A DNA stretch of 22,292 bases from DUZB01 sp964407525 (GCA_964407525.1 CAYOWC010000047.1:1-22292); one strand, 5' to 3'. Positions 1 to 8,522 are shown, counted from the first letter of the stretch. Translations and numbers: made by a program. Notes: generated by a model not told the origin, from the sequence alone.

Positions 1-10
1 TTCGCAGAGA

Positions 11-130
11 AATTGGAAATTGGAAATTGGAAATTAGAAAAAAACACATTAATTCTGGTGTGTTATCCAATTTCCAGTTTCGAATTTCCAGTTTCAGCAT
101 CCGATTTTCAGATTCGACGTCCGATTTTCA
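11..130. repeat. Tandem and inverted short repeats, no gene in 1-234
   Basis: The 7-base unit TTGGAAA is repeated three times at 13-33. Part of this array (TGGAAATTGG, 21-30) is matched by an exact inverted copy (CCAATTTCCA, 67-76), so the two arms could fold into a hairpin. Further on, CCGATTTTCA occurs twice with a 20-bp period (101-110 and 121-130). No convincing reading frame covers 1-234, because the open frames here consist of repeat sequence. A related CCAGTTTC/TTTCCAG pattern recurs near 19390-19420, so this looks like a dispersed intergenic repeat family. Confidence 0.65.
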
Positions 131-234
131 ACCAGAAAACATACCCCATTTCCGGGAAAAGTGTAAACTTATGGATGAAGGATGCCAACCAGAGGATCTT
201 ATTCCTGGTAAACCCTTTCGACCCCGGAATGCTC

Positions 235-1833
235 TTACATGACCTGGTACACCGTGACAGGTCTTGAATATCCCTTGACGTGTTGTGGCGATTGTTCTTT
301 CATCTTGAAAGGGTGCAGCATCCTTTTTGCGGTCTCCTCGCTTATGAGTATATCGCAGTGAAACGATTTTGTCAGATTCTGCATTCTTGAAGCCAGGTTG
401 ACCGTGTTGCCGATGAGGGCATAGGACAGGCGGTCTTCGCTTCCCGTATTTCCCGCCAGCACCTCACCTGTGCAGATCCCTATTCCGTGCACGAACGGAA
501 GCTTACCCTCTGCAATCCGCAGGTTATTCAGGTTTTCAAGCGCTTTTCTCATCTCCAGGGCTGCTCTTATTGCTTGATCTGCATGCCCTTCACATTTTAA
601 CGGAACACCGAAAACCGCCTCTATTTCATCTCCCACGTATTGAAGTACCAACCCCTCATGAAGGCGGATAGCTCTCTGCATGGATGTGAAATAGGCTCTC
701 ATGCTCAAAATGGCCTCTTCCGGGTCGTTTTCTTCCACGTAGGTTGTGAAATTACGGAGATCCGAAAACAGCAGGGTCGCCTCTGTTCTTTCTCCGTTCA
801 GGGGGATATTGCCGGCCAGGATCTGATCTCGGATTTCAGGAGTAACATACTTTCCAAAGGTATCCTTTATCCGTTCCCTGTCCGCGAGGGCGTGAATCAT
901 ATCATTGCCCACATCCCCTAGAATTCCGATTTCATCATTGGAAAGGACCTTTATTTGTTGATCAAAACGTCCAACTTTTAGCTTCTCGACCACATTCAGA
1001 ATATCTTCGATAGGCTCCAGAATGGAGTTTCCCACCAGCACATTCAGCCTCAAAGCCAGGGTTGTGAAAATTACGCTGAGGACTAAAGTGAACAGAAAAA
1101 TCTCTCGGGCCAGTTGAGGAGCAGAAATGAAGCTTCCCTTGACATCCATCCAAATGAACAAAAGCGTGACCAGGATAAGAAGCATTGGGTTGAGTGTTCC
1201 CGCAAGATTAAGAAGTCTGATCCTTCTCAAAATGGAGATCTTCACTGTTCCAGGTATAGTCGCCAGCCTTCCTTTCGGGAAGAACCGGGGAATCAGATGT
1301 TTCCTTGAGAATTCTTCCAGAAGGAAGAAGGAAAGCCCGGCGGAAATCAGACCGATCATGAAACTCCTGAAAAACAGGAACAAACACGTTGTTGCACTGG
1401 TGTCTCGTAAAACGCGAAAGGCTAGAATGACAAACAAGGGGGCTACAAGGTATACAAGAACATTGATGAGAGTAAGGATCAATGGGAGATTGATGAGACG
1501 CTTTAAGGCCTTTTCTTTGAGACCATCGGGAATATCTTTGCCGATCCACATTAGCTGAGATGCTGTGGAAACAGGTTTTTGAATCTGGAATTGAATGAGG
1601 AAGATCAAGATCATCACCAGGGGATAGACCAGGAAAAAAAGGATGAAACCTTTTTCTTCAAGAAGTATTATCTTATTTTCCTTGAAAAATTCGAGAGGAG
1701 TAAAGAAATTCAAGGCGAAAATGGTTATGAAACTGAACAGGTTTGCACTCATGTTTCGAAAATATAGCCCCGCCATCCCGGATCGAAAAGCTCTTGACTG
1801 CTTTGCGGCCTTACCGTCAATCTTTGGTTCCAT
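235..1833 (-). CDS. Membrane-bound class III adenylate/guanylate cyclase with HAMP domain
   Basis: This 532-aa protein should make a cyclic nucleotide (cAMP or cGMP) from ATP or GTP at the cytoplasmic face of the inner membrane. About six hydrophobic segments fill residues 30-270. A HAMP-like linker follows (about 268-320), then a class III cyclase domain (about 350-530). The two metal-binding aspartates are visible as D358 in LFSDLRNFT and D402 in YVGDEIEAVFG. N479 and R483, in GNTVNLASR, fit the transition-state-stabilising Asn/Arg pair. The positions that usually select ATP (Lys and Asp) appear to be Q398 and N476, so the substrate cannot be read from sequence. The ATG is preceded by a GGGGGAG ribosome site. 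The gene stands alone, divergent from the GspE-like gene. The family is clear; the signal and substrate are unknown. Confidence 0.9.
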   Translation of the reverse strand: MEPKIDGKAAKQSRAFRSGMAGLYFRNMSANLFSFITIFALNFFTPLEFFKENKIILLEEKGFILFFLVYPLVMILIFLIQFQIQKPVSTASQLMWIGKDIPDGLKEKALKRLINLPLILTLINVLVYLVAPLFVILAFRVLRDTSATTCLFLFFRSFMIGLISAGLSFFLLEEFSRKHLIPRFFPKGRLATIPGTVKISILRRIRLLNLAGTLNPMLLILVTLLFIWMDVKGSFISAPQLAREIFLFTLVLSVIFTTLALRLNVLVGNSILEPIEDILNVVEKLKVGRFDQQIKVLSNDEIGILGDVGNDMIHALADRERIKDTFGKYVTPEIRDQILAGNIPLNGERTEATLLFSDLRNFTTYVEENDPEEAILSMRAYFTSMQRAIRLHEGLVLQYVGDEIEAVFGVPLKCEGHADQAIRAALEMRKALENLNNLRIAEGKLPFVHGIGICTGEVLAGNTGSEDRLSYALIGNTVNLASRMQNLTKSFHCDILISEETAKRMLHPFKMKEQSPQHVKGYSRPVTVYQVM

Positions 1834-2026
1834 GTCTCCCCCATGCCTTAACGAAATTTTGCCTCTGGATTTCTTTAAGATTACCGCCTCCGCAAAAAAT
1901 ATGATACTATAGAATTTAAGACAGCAATTTTGGGGACGCAGATAGGCGCAGATAATTATTTTTGCCGAGGGCCCTAACTCTGTGAAGATATGATTTTGTC
2001 TAAAAGCTGCAATTAACGGTTAGCGG

Positions 2027-2146
2027 TTACATAGCCACACAATATCAGCTGTTTACGATGTAATTGCTAGGCATCAAAAAGTGAAAGCCCAAATAAAGGG
2101 AAAGGTCATGCAAATGATTGGGATCTTTAAGCTAACGGCTATGTAA
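2027..2146. repeat. Inverted repeat in the 1834-2238 intergenic gap
   Basis: TTACATAGCC (2027-2036) is repeated exactly in inverted orientation as GGCTATGTAA (2137-2146), 100 bp apart. Weaker similarity continues outside the arms (GCTA and GGTTAGC-like stretches). The rest of 1834-2238, between two divergent genes, holds no convincing ORF. It must contain the promoters of both flanking genes, but no strong -35/-10 pair was identified. Confidence 0.5.
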
Positions 2147-2238
2147 AAGCTAATGGCGTCTTTTAGATTTTAACTGTTTTCATGTTTAAACCCAACGCAA
2201 ACGCCCAGAATACGATGGCCTGAAAATCAGAATAAAAA

Positions 2239-4053
2239 ATGAATATGAACCCGGAAAATCCATTTGCTCTTGAAAATATATGCAAAAGCCTCTTGAAAAA
2301 GGGACTTATATCCATTGACCAGAAAGAAGAGATCTTTCGTAAAGAAAGTACGTTCCAGCGAAAATTTGACAGGACAGGGTATATATCAGGTTCCTCAAGA
2401 ACCGGGAATGTGAGCCCTGTAACCATCATCGATCGAATTGCTGCCCTTAAGATTGAGAGGTGGGATGATCCTGAGAAAGTCCTGGACGAAGATATTATCT
2501 ATCAGTGCCTTGCAGAAGAATGGAAAATACCCTATAAGAAGATAGATCCCCTGAAGCTTGACTTGAATCTTGTGACAACCACTCTACCCCATACCTTTGC
2601 CAGAAGACACCTGGCCCTGCCCGTACTTGTAAAAGACGGATGCCTCATCGTGGCCATGTCTAATCCTTTCAATGTTGAAATTCTGGATAATATTGCCAGG
2701 GTTGTTCACATGAGGGTAAAACCCGTGGTCAGTTCCCGGTCCGATATTATCAAGGTTCTTGACGAATTTTACGGCTTCAAACGATCTATTTCGGCTGCAG
2801 AGAATGAGTTTTCGGGTCCTTCGGTTGATCTGGGAAACCTGGAGCAGTATGTACGCCTGAAAACCGCGGAAGAGCTTCCTTCCAACGACAAACATATTGT
2901 AAACGCAGTGAATCACATCCTCAGTTATGCATTCGACCAGCGTGCGAGTGATATCCATATAGAGCCAAAGCGCGAAGTAAGCTTGATAAGGATACGACTG
3001 GATGGGGTTCTGCACCCTATTTATGATTTTCCTAAGAAGGTGCATTCGGCTATCGTAAGCCGCATAAAAAGTCTTGCCCGGTTGGATATTTCTGAAAAGA
3101 GGAAACCCCAGGACGGCAGGATCAAGATGGATAAAGGGGGTGTGGAGACCGAAATAAGGGTTTCCACGGTTCCTGTGGCCTTTGGTGAAAAGGTGGTCAT
3201 GAGAATTATGGATCCGGAAATTCTTTTTCAGGATCTTTCGAAGCTCGGATTTTCTCCAGAGGATTTAGCCTCTTATCAAGAAGTTATGCATATGCCGCAC
3301 GGCATGGTTGTGGTCTGCGGTCCAACGGGCAGTGGAAAATCCACGACCCTGTACTCAACGCTTCGGGATCTCTCTTCACCGGGGATTAATATCACTACGA
3401 TAGAAGACCCGGTAGAAATGGTTCATGAAGGGTTTAACCAGATCGCGGTCCAGGCGGCCGTAAACGTAACGTTTGCCTCCATTCTGCGGAACATCCTACG
3501 TCAAGACCCTGATATTATCATGGTGGGTGAAATGCGAGACCTGGAAACTGCAGAAAATGCTGTTCAGGCTGCTTTGACCGGGCATCTGGTTCTCTCGACG
3601 CTTCACACCAATGATGCAGTTTCCGCCATCATACGGCTCATTGATCTTGGAATTCCTGCATTTCTGATCCAGGCAACGATGATTGGCATCCTGGCCCAGC
3701 GGTTGGTGCGCAAAATATGCGTGTATTGTAAGGAAGCTTTTCAAATAAACAGCGGGGAATTGAGAGCGCACGGCCTGGACCTGGGCAAAGAAGGACCTGT
3801 GGAACTTTTTCGAGGAAAAGGATGCTTGAAGTGCCGGGGAACTGGATATTCGGGCAGGATTGCCATTTTCGAGTTTCTCCCGATTACAGAAGCCATACGA
3901 AGGTTAATAAAGGCCGAGACGGATACGGAAATTTTGCGTGCCCAGGCGTTAAAGGAAGGGATGTTCTCCCTGCGGGAGAATGCGGTAAAAAAACTCATAG
4001 AAGGGAAAACCACTTTTGAAGAGGTTCTCAGAGTCACTTGGACGCACTCATAA
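2239..4053 (+). CDS. GspE/PilB-family type II secretion / type IV pilus assembly ATPase
   Basis: This 604-aa cytoplasmic hexameric ATPase would power assembly of a type II secretion pseudopilus or a type IV pilus. An N-terminal MshEN/GspE-N-like region covers about 75-180. The ATPase core shows Walker A GPTGSGKSTT (361-370), an Asp box TTIEDPVE (386-393), a Walker B region ending in IIMVGEMRD (426-434) and a His box STLHTND (453-459). The C-terminal zinc-binding cysteines are C494/C497 and C529/C532. All key residues are present and the length is normal. The start ATG has only a weak ribosome site, and a second ATG lies two codons later. No other pilus or secretion gene is in the window, so GspE versus PilB cannot be decided. 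A small exported protein follows 34 bp downstream, probably in the same transcript. Confidence 0.9.
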   Translation: MNMNPENPFALENICKSLLKKGLISIDQKEEIFRKESTFQRKFDRTGYISGSSRTGNVSPVTIIDRIAALKIERWDDPEKVLDEDIIYQCLAEEWKIPYKKIDPLKLDLNLVTTTLPHTFARRHLALPVLVKDGCLIVAMSNPFNVEILDNIARVVHMRVKPVVSSRSDIIKVLDEFYGFKRSISAAENEFSGPSVDLGNLEQYVRLKTAEELPSNDKHIVNAVNHILSYAFDQRASDIHIEPKREVSLIRIRLDGVLHPIYDFPKKVHSAIVSRIKSLARLDISEKRKPQDGRIKMDKGGVETEIRVSTVPVAFGEKVVMRIMDPEILFQDLSKLGFSPEDLASYQEVMHMPHGMVVVCGPTGSGKSTTLYSTLRDLSSPGINITTIEDPVEMVHEGFNQIAVQAAVNVTFASILRNILRQDPDIIMVGEMRDLETAENAVQAALTGHLVLSTLHTNDAVSAIIRLIDLGIPAFLIQATMIGILAQRLVRKICVYCKEAFQINSGELRAHGLDLGKEGPVELFRGKGCLKCRGTGYSGRIAIFEFLPITEAIRRLIKAETDTEILRAQALKEGMFSLRENAVKKLIEGKTTFEEVLRVTWTHS

Positions 4054-4087
4054 AGCCATTAGATTCAAATAGACGGAGGGTATGAAA

Positions 4088-4462
4088 ATGTTTGCAGGTT
4101 GTTTTCGCTTTTTTAGAGGCCGACATGTTTTTCTGTCTGCCATGGGGTTTGTTTTGTTCATGACGGCGCCTTTCTGTTTTGCGGGAGAGCAGAGCGATGA
4201 TGCGGTGTCTTCGTCTGTGGTTATTGAAAGCAAAGGAGATGGAGGCGTCATGATCGGAGGCAGGAAATTTGTCGTGACAGAGGCAACCAGTATTTTTGAC
4301 CTGCTTGGAAAAACGATCCCCATTTGCGATCTCCCAGTACCTGTCGAGGCTATCGTTGAATATATTTCTGAAGGCGATCAGGACCCGGAATGTCTGAACA
4401 TTGAAGTCACCAGGCTTCTTGAAAATTCAGAGATCGGCCCCAGATCAAAAAATTCAGATTGA
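4088..4462 (+). CDS. Small exported protein of unknown function
   Basis: This is a 124-aa protein not recognised as any known family. Its N-terminus is a classical signal peptide: basic residues (FRFFRGRH), a hydrophobic core (VFLSAMGFVLFMTAPF) and a likely signal peptidase I site near CFA-GEQ. The mature part is about 90 residues, acidic, with the phrase MIGGRKFVVTEATSIFDLLG in the middle and two cysteines (CDLPVP and ECLNIE) that could form a disulfide. The start was set at 4088 because the GGAGGG at 4075-4080 is 7 nt upstream of that ATG, while the ATG at 4082 is only 1 nt away. The short gap after the GspE/PilB-type ATPase suggests co-transcription and perhaps an envelope role, which is inference only. 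Confidence 0.7.
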   Translation: MFAGCFRFFRGRHVFLSAMGFVLFMTAPFCFAGEQSDDAVSSSVVIESKGDGGVMIGGRKFVVTEATSIFDLLGKTIPICDLPVPVEAIVEYISEGDQDPECLNIEVTRLLENSEIGPRSKNSD

Positions 4463-4472
4463 GGATGATTCC

Positions 4473-4488
4473 GCCATAGGTCTATGGC
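4473..4488 (+). other. Short perfect hairpin upstream of recN
   Basis: GCCATAG and CTATGGC form a perfect 7-bp inverted repeat around GT, folding realistically as a 6-bp stem with a GGTC tetraloop. It lies in the 99-bp gap between the small exported protein gene and recN. No T-run follows directly, so it is not a standard intrinsic terminator. It could be a weak attenuator or a chance palindrome. Confidence 0.3.
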
Positions 4489-4561
4489 AATCATTGAGGA
4501 ATTGAAAATCACAACGTAACACCTCTCGAAAAACCCTTTTGGGGACTTTTCAAAGACCATC

Positions 4562-6247
4562 ATGCTCGTTCAACTCAATATCCATGATTTTGCTATTATC
4601 AGACGTCTCGAACTTCCTCTGAGGGAAGGGTTAAATATCCTCTCTGGAGAGACCGGCACCGGCAAATCCATTATCATCAATGCAATTAACCTGATTCTTG
4701 GCGGACGGTCTTCTGTAGATCTCATTCGGTCAGGCTCCAAAGAAGCCGTGGTAGAGGCTTTTTTTGAATTTCCGGAAAACATGGAACTTCGAGACCATTT
4801 TTTGGACCAGGGGATTTCTTTTGACGGAGAACTGCTCATCAAAAGGAATATCACCCGTGAAGGTCGCAACAAAATCTTCATTAATGGCGCCATGGTTACC
4901 TTGCAGATGCTCTCCAGGCTGGGACCCCGGTTGATCAGTATTTCGGGTCAACATGAGCATCAGACGCTTCTAAATCCTGAAAACCATCTTGTTCTCTTAG
5001 ATGATTTCAGCAGCCTTGCCGAAGAACGGAATCTTTTTCATCAAATGTTTAACCGGCACCAAACTTTGAAAGAAGAAATCGGCAACCGCAAAAAGGAAAT
5101 AGGACGGCAGGAGGAAAAGAAGGAATTGGCCCGGTTTCAGATTCAGGAAATCGAGCAGGTTGCAGTGGTTTCGGGGGAAGATAAAAGCCTTCTCGAAGAA
5201 AAAAAACGACTTCAACATGCGGAAGAGCTGATGGGGATCGTTACACGGGGATACCAGGTACTGTATGAAAACAACGATTCGATTCTCTCTTCCCTGGGGC
5301 GCTGTACAAAAGAGGTGGGAAGGGCAGCGGAAATTGACCAGGGTTTGGCGCAGATCGAGGATGGTCTCAATGGAATCCAGGCAGGCCTCGAAGATATGTC
5401 CTTTGCGCTCAGGGATTATCAAAAACACGTTGAAATCGATCCCGTGCGATTGGAACAGGTGGCGGAAAGGTTGGACGAACTCAATCGACTTAAGCGAAAA
5501 TATGGCCCGGAACTGGAAAACATCCTGCGTCTTAAAGATAAACTGATTTCCGAGATATCCCATATGGAAATCTCCGGAAAAAGGCTTTCGGAACTGGAAC
5601 AAGAAGCTGAAATCATGGAAAAAGACCTGTTTCGAAAAGCAAAGGCCCTTTCCGTGGAACGCAAAAAAGGCGCGGATATTTTCAAGGAAAAACTGGAAAA
5701 GGAATTATTCCAGCTTCACATGGACAAGACGGAGTTCCAGGTGAGATTTCGAGAGAACCCGCCGGGGGAAGAAAACAGCAAGATTGGGCCCGACGGTATC
5801 GATCACCTGGAATTCATGATTTCACCAAATCCCGGGGAGATCCTCAAACCGCTGTCGAAAATAGCCTCAGGTGGTGAGCTTTCGAGAATTATGCTTGCGA
5901 TCAAGTCGATTCTTGCAAGTACCGCATCGGTTGAGACGATTATTTTTGATGAAGTAGATGCAGGGATAAGCGGGGCTACGGCCGAAGTGGTGGGGAAAAA
6001 AATAAAGGCACTGTCCGTTTGTCATCAGATGCTTTGTATTACCCATCTTCCCCAGATAGCCAGCCAGGGGAACTCCCATTTTGCAGTCAAAAAGGAAGTG
6101 GCCTCCGGCCGGACGGAAGTCTCCATTTGTTGTCTGGACCCTGCTGAAAGGGTACATGAAATCGCAAGACTTTTAGGAGGGAGTGAAATCACCCCTCAGG
6201 CCGTAGCCCATGCAGAAGATATGCTAATCAAAGGCGGGGGAAAGTAG
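4562..6247 (+). CDS. recN: DNA repair protein RecN
   Basis: RecN is an SMC-like ATPase that holds DNA ends together during recombinational repair of double-strand breaks. The 561-aa length is typical. The start MLVQLNIHDFAIIRRLEL followed by GLNILSGETGTGKS (Walker A, residues 29-36) is the family's N-terminal signature. The middle (about 150-380) is rich in charged heptad-like sequence, as expected of the coiled-coil arms. The C-terminal half of the ATPase has the ABC signature ASGGELSRIM (about 434-443) and Walker B TIIFDEVDAGISG (about 458-470), followed by a HQMLCITHLPQIAS segment. No strong ribosome site precedes the ATG, but the N-terminal match fixes the start. No LexA-type box was recognised upstream. 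Confidence 0.96.
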   Translation: MLVQLNIHDFAIIRRLELPLREGLNILSGETGTGKSIIINAINLILGGRSSVDLIRSGSKEAVVEAFFEFPENMELRDHFLDQGISFDGELLIKRNITREGRNKIFINGAMVTLQMLSRLGPRLISISGQHEHQTLLNPENHLVLLDDFSSLAEERNLFHQMFNRHQTLKEEIGNRKKEIGRQEEKKELARFQIQEIEQVAVVSGEDKSLLEEKKRLQHAEELMGIVTRGYQVLYENNDSILSSLGRCTKEVGRAAEIDQGLAQIEDGLNGIQAGLEDMSFALRDYQKHVEIDPVRLEQVAERLDELNRLKRKYGPELENILRLKDKLISEISHMEISGKRLSELEQEAEIMEKDLFRKAKALSVERKKGADIFKEKLEKELFQLHMDKTEFQVRFRENPPGEENSKIGPDGIDHLEFMISPNPGEILKPLSKIASGGELSRIMLAIKSILASTASVETIIFDEVDAGISGATAEVVGKKIKALSVCHQMLCITHLPQIASQGNSHFAVKKEVASGRTEVSICCLDPAERVHEIARLLGGSEITPQAVAHAEDMLIKGGGK

Positions 6248-6328
6248 GCGGTCTGGGCACCTTCTTTCTCAGAATTGGAGTCTGTGGGGAAGGGGCATTA
6301 GGGAGTAGCGGCGGCAGGATGCTAGCGG

Positions 6329-6772
6329 TTATCCGACTTTTTCCTCAGATGATTTTCTTTCGAGGAGAGAGGCCATGGTTCTTTTCCACCGATTGAGCCT
6401 TGACTGGGTGTGGTCGAGTACCTCGATCAGGTCGTCCTTTTTAAACGGTTTAAGGAGAAAATCGTTTGCCCCCCCCTGCAGGGCATTAAAAAAATCTTTC
6501 ATCTCATCGGAAACAGTAATGACAATGACTTGAACGCGATGGCTGTATGTGGCCTTGATTTTCTTCAGGAGTTCAATGCCGCTCATCCCGGGCATTTTCA
6601 GATCTGTAATCACGATGACGAAGTTTCTGCTCTTAAGGGCTTCGAGGGCCTCCTCTCCGGAATAAACGGATTCCACGTCCCAGTCTTTTAAGAATTTAAG
6701 GATCAGTTTGTGGGTCAGAGGATCATCATCAACAAGCAGAATGGGTGAATTGGGATTTTGAACAGCCGCCAT
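6329..6772 (-). CDS. Single-domain CheY-like response regulator
   Basis: This 147-aa receiver-domain protein has no obvious output domain. The acidic pocket is D15-D17 in LLVDDDP, the phospho-acceptor is D57 in VITDLKMPGMSG, the switch Thr is T86 and the conserved lysine is K108 in LLKPFKK. About 25 basic and polar residues after the receiver form a short tail. The frame is open up to a TTG at 6829, but the ATG at 6772 was chosen because GGAGGT lies 10 nt upstream and the receiver begins soon after. No histidine kinase is adjacent, so the partner is elsewhere. It is convergent with recN. It could serve a phosphorelay or protein-interaction role. Confidence 0.9.
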   Translation of the reverse strand: MAAVQNPNSPILLVDDDPLTHKLILKFLKDWDVESVYSGEEALEALKSRNFVIVITDLKMPGMSGIELLKKIKATYSHRVQVIVITVSDEMKDFFNALQGGANDFLLKPFKKDDLIEVLDHTQSRLNRWKRTMASLLERKSSEEKVG

Positions 6773-6943
6773 ATCTTGATGTACCTCCGTTGCTTTCGCA
6801 GGTGGCCGATTGCTTTTGACAGGGCACAAGTTAATAAAATGGCTCTATTTTCACCCCTAAGTGTATCTGAATAGGTATCGGAATGCAAGAAAATATTCTG
6901 CGGCAATTCTTAAATAACAATTGCTGAACGTCCCTCTTAAGAT

Positions 6944-6971
6944 TTGACATTCAGTGTATGTCTGATATACT
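6944..6971 (+). promoter_or_regulatory. Sigma70-type promoter for dnaJ
   Basis: TTGACA (6944-6949, exact consensus) is followed after 16 bp by TATACT (6966-6971, five of six consensus bases). The pair is about 85 bp upstream of the dnaJ ATG in the gap divergent from the response regulator. No CIRCE, HspR-type HAIR or clear sigma32 element was seen here. Confidence 0.6.
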
Positions 6972-7056
6972 CTTTCCGGAATTGATTCAGGACGATCCGG
7001 GAAATACTCTTTCCGTTTAAGGTAAAACCAGACCCTCGATCAGGTGGTAGAACTTC

Positions 7057-8190
7057 ATGGCAGAAGAATTTTATAAAATTTTAGGTGTATCCAAAGATTC
7101 ATCCAAAGATAAAATCAAAAAGGCATATCGTAAACTGGCCAGGAAATGGCACCCAGATATCAATCCAGGAAATAAGGACGCAGAACAGAAGTTCAAGGAA
7201 ATTTCCGAGGCTTACGATTGTATTGGCAACGATAAAAAGAGAAAACTCTACGATGAATTCGGAGAGGAAGGTCTTCGAGCAGGGTTTGATTCGGAAAAGG
7301 CACGTGAATATTCCCAGTGGAATTCTTTTCAACAGGGGCAGCAGGGAACCGGTGGAGAAGGTTTCGGACGATACGAGAGTTATGAAGATATTTTTGGAGA
7401 TATCTTTGGCGGACGAGCGGGTCAGGGAGGATTCAGGACTGCCGGACCTTCACGGGGACGGGATATTCAACATGATATGACGATTGATCTTCTCTCGGCC
7501 TTGAAAGGATTTGATACTGAACTTTCCATGCAGAAGTCGACAGTTTGCCAGAGATGTCAGGGGACAGGGAACGAACCGGGCGCTACGATCAGTAGCTGTT
7601 CTTACTGTGGCGGATCGGGCAGGCAGGATGTAGCCGGCGGGCCCATGAATTTCACCAAACCATGCCCTCATTGTCATGGACACGGGCAGATTGGTAAACC
7701 TTGCACGCAGTGTGGCGGCAGCGGGCAGGCAGTTGGGACCGACAAAATCAGGGTGGTTATTCCAAGCGGTGTGAAGGAAGGGTCCAAAGTTCGCGTTGCC
7801 GGCAAGGGCGAACCAGGTGCCAACGGGGGTAACCCCGGAGATCTTTACCTGATCATCCATTTGAAACATCACCCTTTTCTGAGAAGAGAAGTGGATGATT
7901 TGCTTATGGATGTGCCTGTAACCTTGGGGGAGGCAATGGCCGGCGGAACGATCAATATTCCCACAGTAGATGGTCTTATTAAAATGAAGATCCCTGCTGA
8001 GAGCCAGAATGGTCAGACGCTCCGGTTGAAAGGGAAGGGAGCTATGAATCTCAAAACCAAGGAGCGAGGCAACCTGCTGGTGAAACTTTTCGTAACATTG
8101 CCGAAAACGAAAGACAGCGAGGTGCTTGAAGCAGTCAAGAAGATGGATTCTCTCTATGGGGAGGATGTAAGAGAAGGGATAAAATTATAA
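7057..8190 (+). CDS. dnaJ: DnaJ (Hsp40) co-chaperone, type I
   Basis: DnaJ delivers unfolded clients to DnaK and stimulates its ATPase. The 377-aa protein has the full type I layout. The J domain (about 4-68) carries the HPD motif at 32-34, and a Gly/Phe-rich linker runs from about 85 to 140. The zinc-finger region has four CxxCxGxG repeats (CQRCQGTG, CSYCGGSG, CPHCHGHG, CTQCGGSG; about 164-227). Two substrate-binding beta domains follow. Neither dnaK nor grpE is nearby. The gene is convergent with the CbpM-like gene, 11 bp apart. Because dnaK is not adjacent and a CbpM-type protein is, it could be a CbpA-like paralogue, although CbpA lacks the zinc repeats seen here. Confidence 0.93.
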   Translation: MAEEFYKILGVSKDSSKDKIKKAYRKLARKWHPDINPGNKDAEQKFKEISEAYDCIGNDKKRKLYDEFGEEGLRAGFDSEKAREYSQWNSFQQGQQGTGGEGFGRYESYEDIFGDIFGGRAGQGGFRTAGPSRGRDIQHDMTIDLLSALKGFDTELSMQKSTVCQRCQGTGNEPGATISSCSYCGGSGRQDVAGGPMNFTKPCPHCHGHGQIGKPCTQCGGSGQAVGTDKIRVVIPSGVKEGSKVRVAGKGEPGANGGNPGDLYLIIHLKHHPFLRREVDDLLMDVPVTLGEAMAGGTINIPTVDGLIKMKIPAESQNGQTLRLKGKGAMNLKTKERGNLLVKLFVTLPKTKDSEVLEAVKKMDSLYGEDVREGIKL

Positions 8191-8201
8191 GCCTTCCGGT
8201 G

Positions 8202-8522
8202 TTAGCCGCCTGCATCTACATGTACGCGTACATGCTTCGCCAGATCTTCTAAAATGGCGTCAAACTGCTTTCTCATTTCGATCATATTGTGTTTCATCCG
8301 CAATATGATGTCAACACCAGGCACGTTCACTTTCATTTCCTCCATCAGCATTTTTGCGACCCGCAGCTTTTCCATCTCTTCTGTGTGGAATTTCCTCTTG
8401 GGGAGATTATCATCCTTGCAGGTGGCACATATAATGCTTTCTTCCTCGAGAACTGTGAGGAAATGCTCGTCAACCTCGAAAATTTCCAATACCTCTGTTA
8501 CCGTCCAGTATTCTTTAGCCAT
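8202..8522 (-). CDS. CbpM/MerR-like chaperone modulator
   Basis: This 106-aa protein begins with a MerR-type helix-turn-helix-like segment (YWTVTEVLEIFEVDEHFLTVLEEE) and continues with a helical part containing KLRVAKMLMEEMKVNVPGVDIILRMK. This is the layout of the CbpM (chaperone modulatory protein) family. CbpM of gamma-proteobacteria binds the J domain of CbpA and inhibits it. Its position directly beside a DnaJ-type gene supports the same role here, or a MerR/HspR-like repressor role; sequence alone does not decide. Two cysteines (CATC) lie near residue 32, where they might bind metal. The gene is convergent with dnaJ, so it has its own promoter. Confidence 0.8.
   Translation of the reverse strand: MAKEYWTVTEVLEIFEVDEHFLTVLEEESIICATCKDDNLPKRKFHTEEMEKLRVAKMLMEEMKVNVPGVDIILRMKHNMIEMRKQFDAILEDLAKHVRVHVDAGG

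Noticed and set aside
11..130. Left-end repeats as a CRISPR array
   Set aside because: The units are 7-10 bp without unique spacers of constant length, and no cas gene is present.
4082..4087. ATG at 4082 as the start of the small exported protein
   Set aside because: Only 1 nt separates it from the GGAGGG; the ATG at 4088 has proper 7-nt spacing and still leaves a full signal peptide.
4997..5602. Minus-strand open frame of 201 codons inside recN
   Set aside because: It is an antisense shadow of the coiled-coil part of recN, with no ribosome site or family match.
6773..6829. Longer response regulator starting at TTG 6829
   Set aside because: The extra 19 residues are outside the receiver fold, and the ATG at 6772 has a GGAGGT ribosome site.
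6900..7056. CIRCE, HAIR or sigma32 heat-shock element before dnaJ
   Set aside because: I looked for the inverted repeats and the CCCCAT-type -10 and saw none; a sigma70-type promoter fits better.
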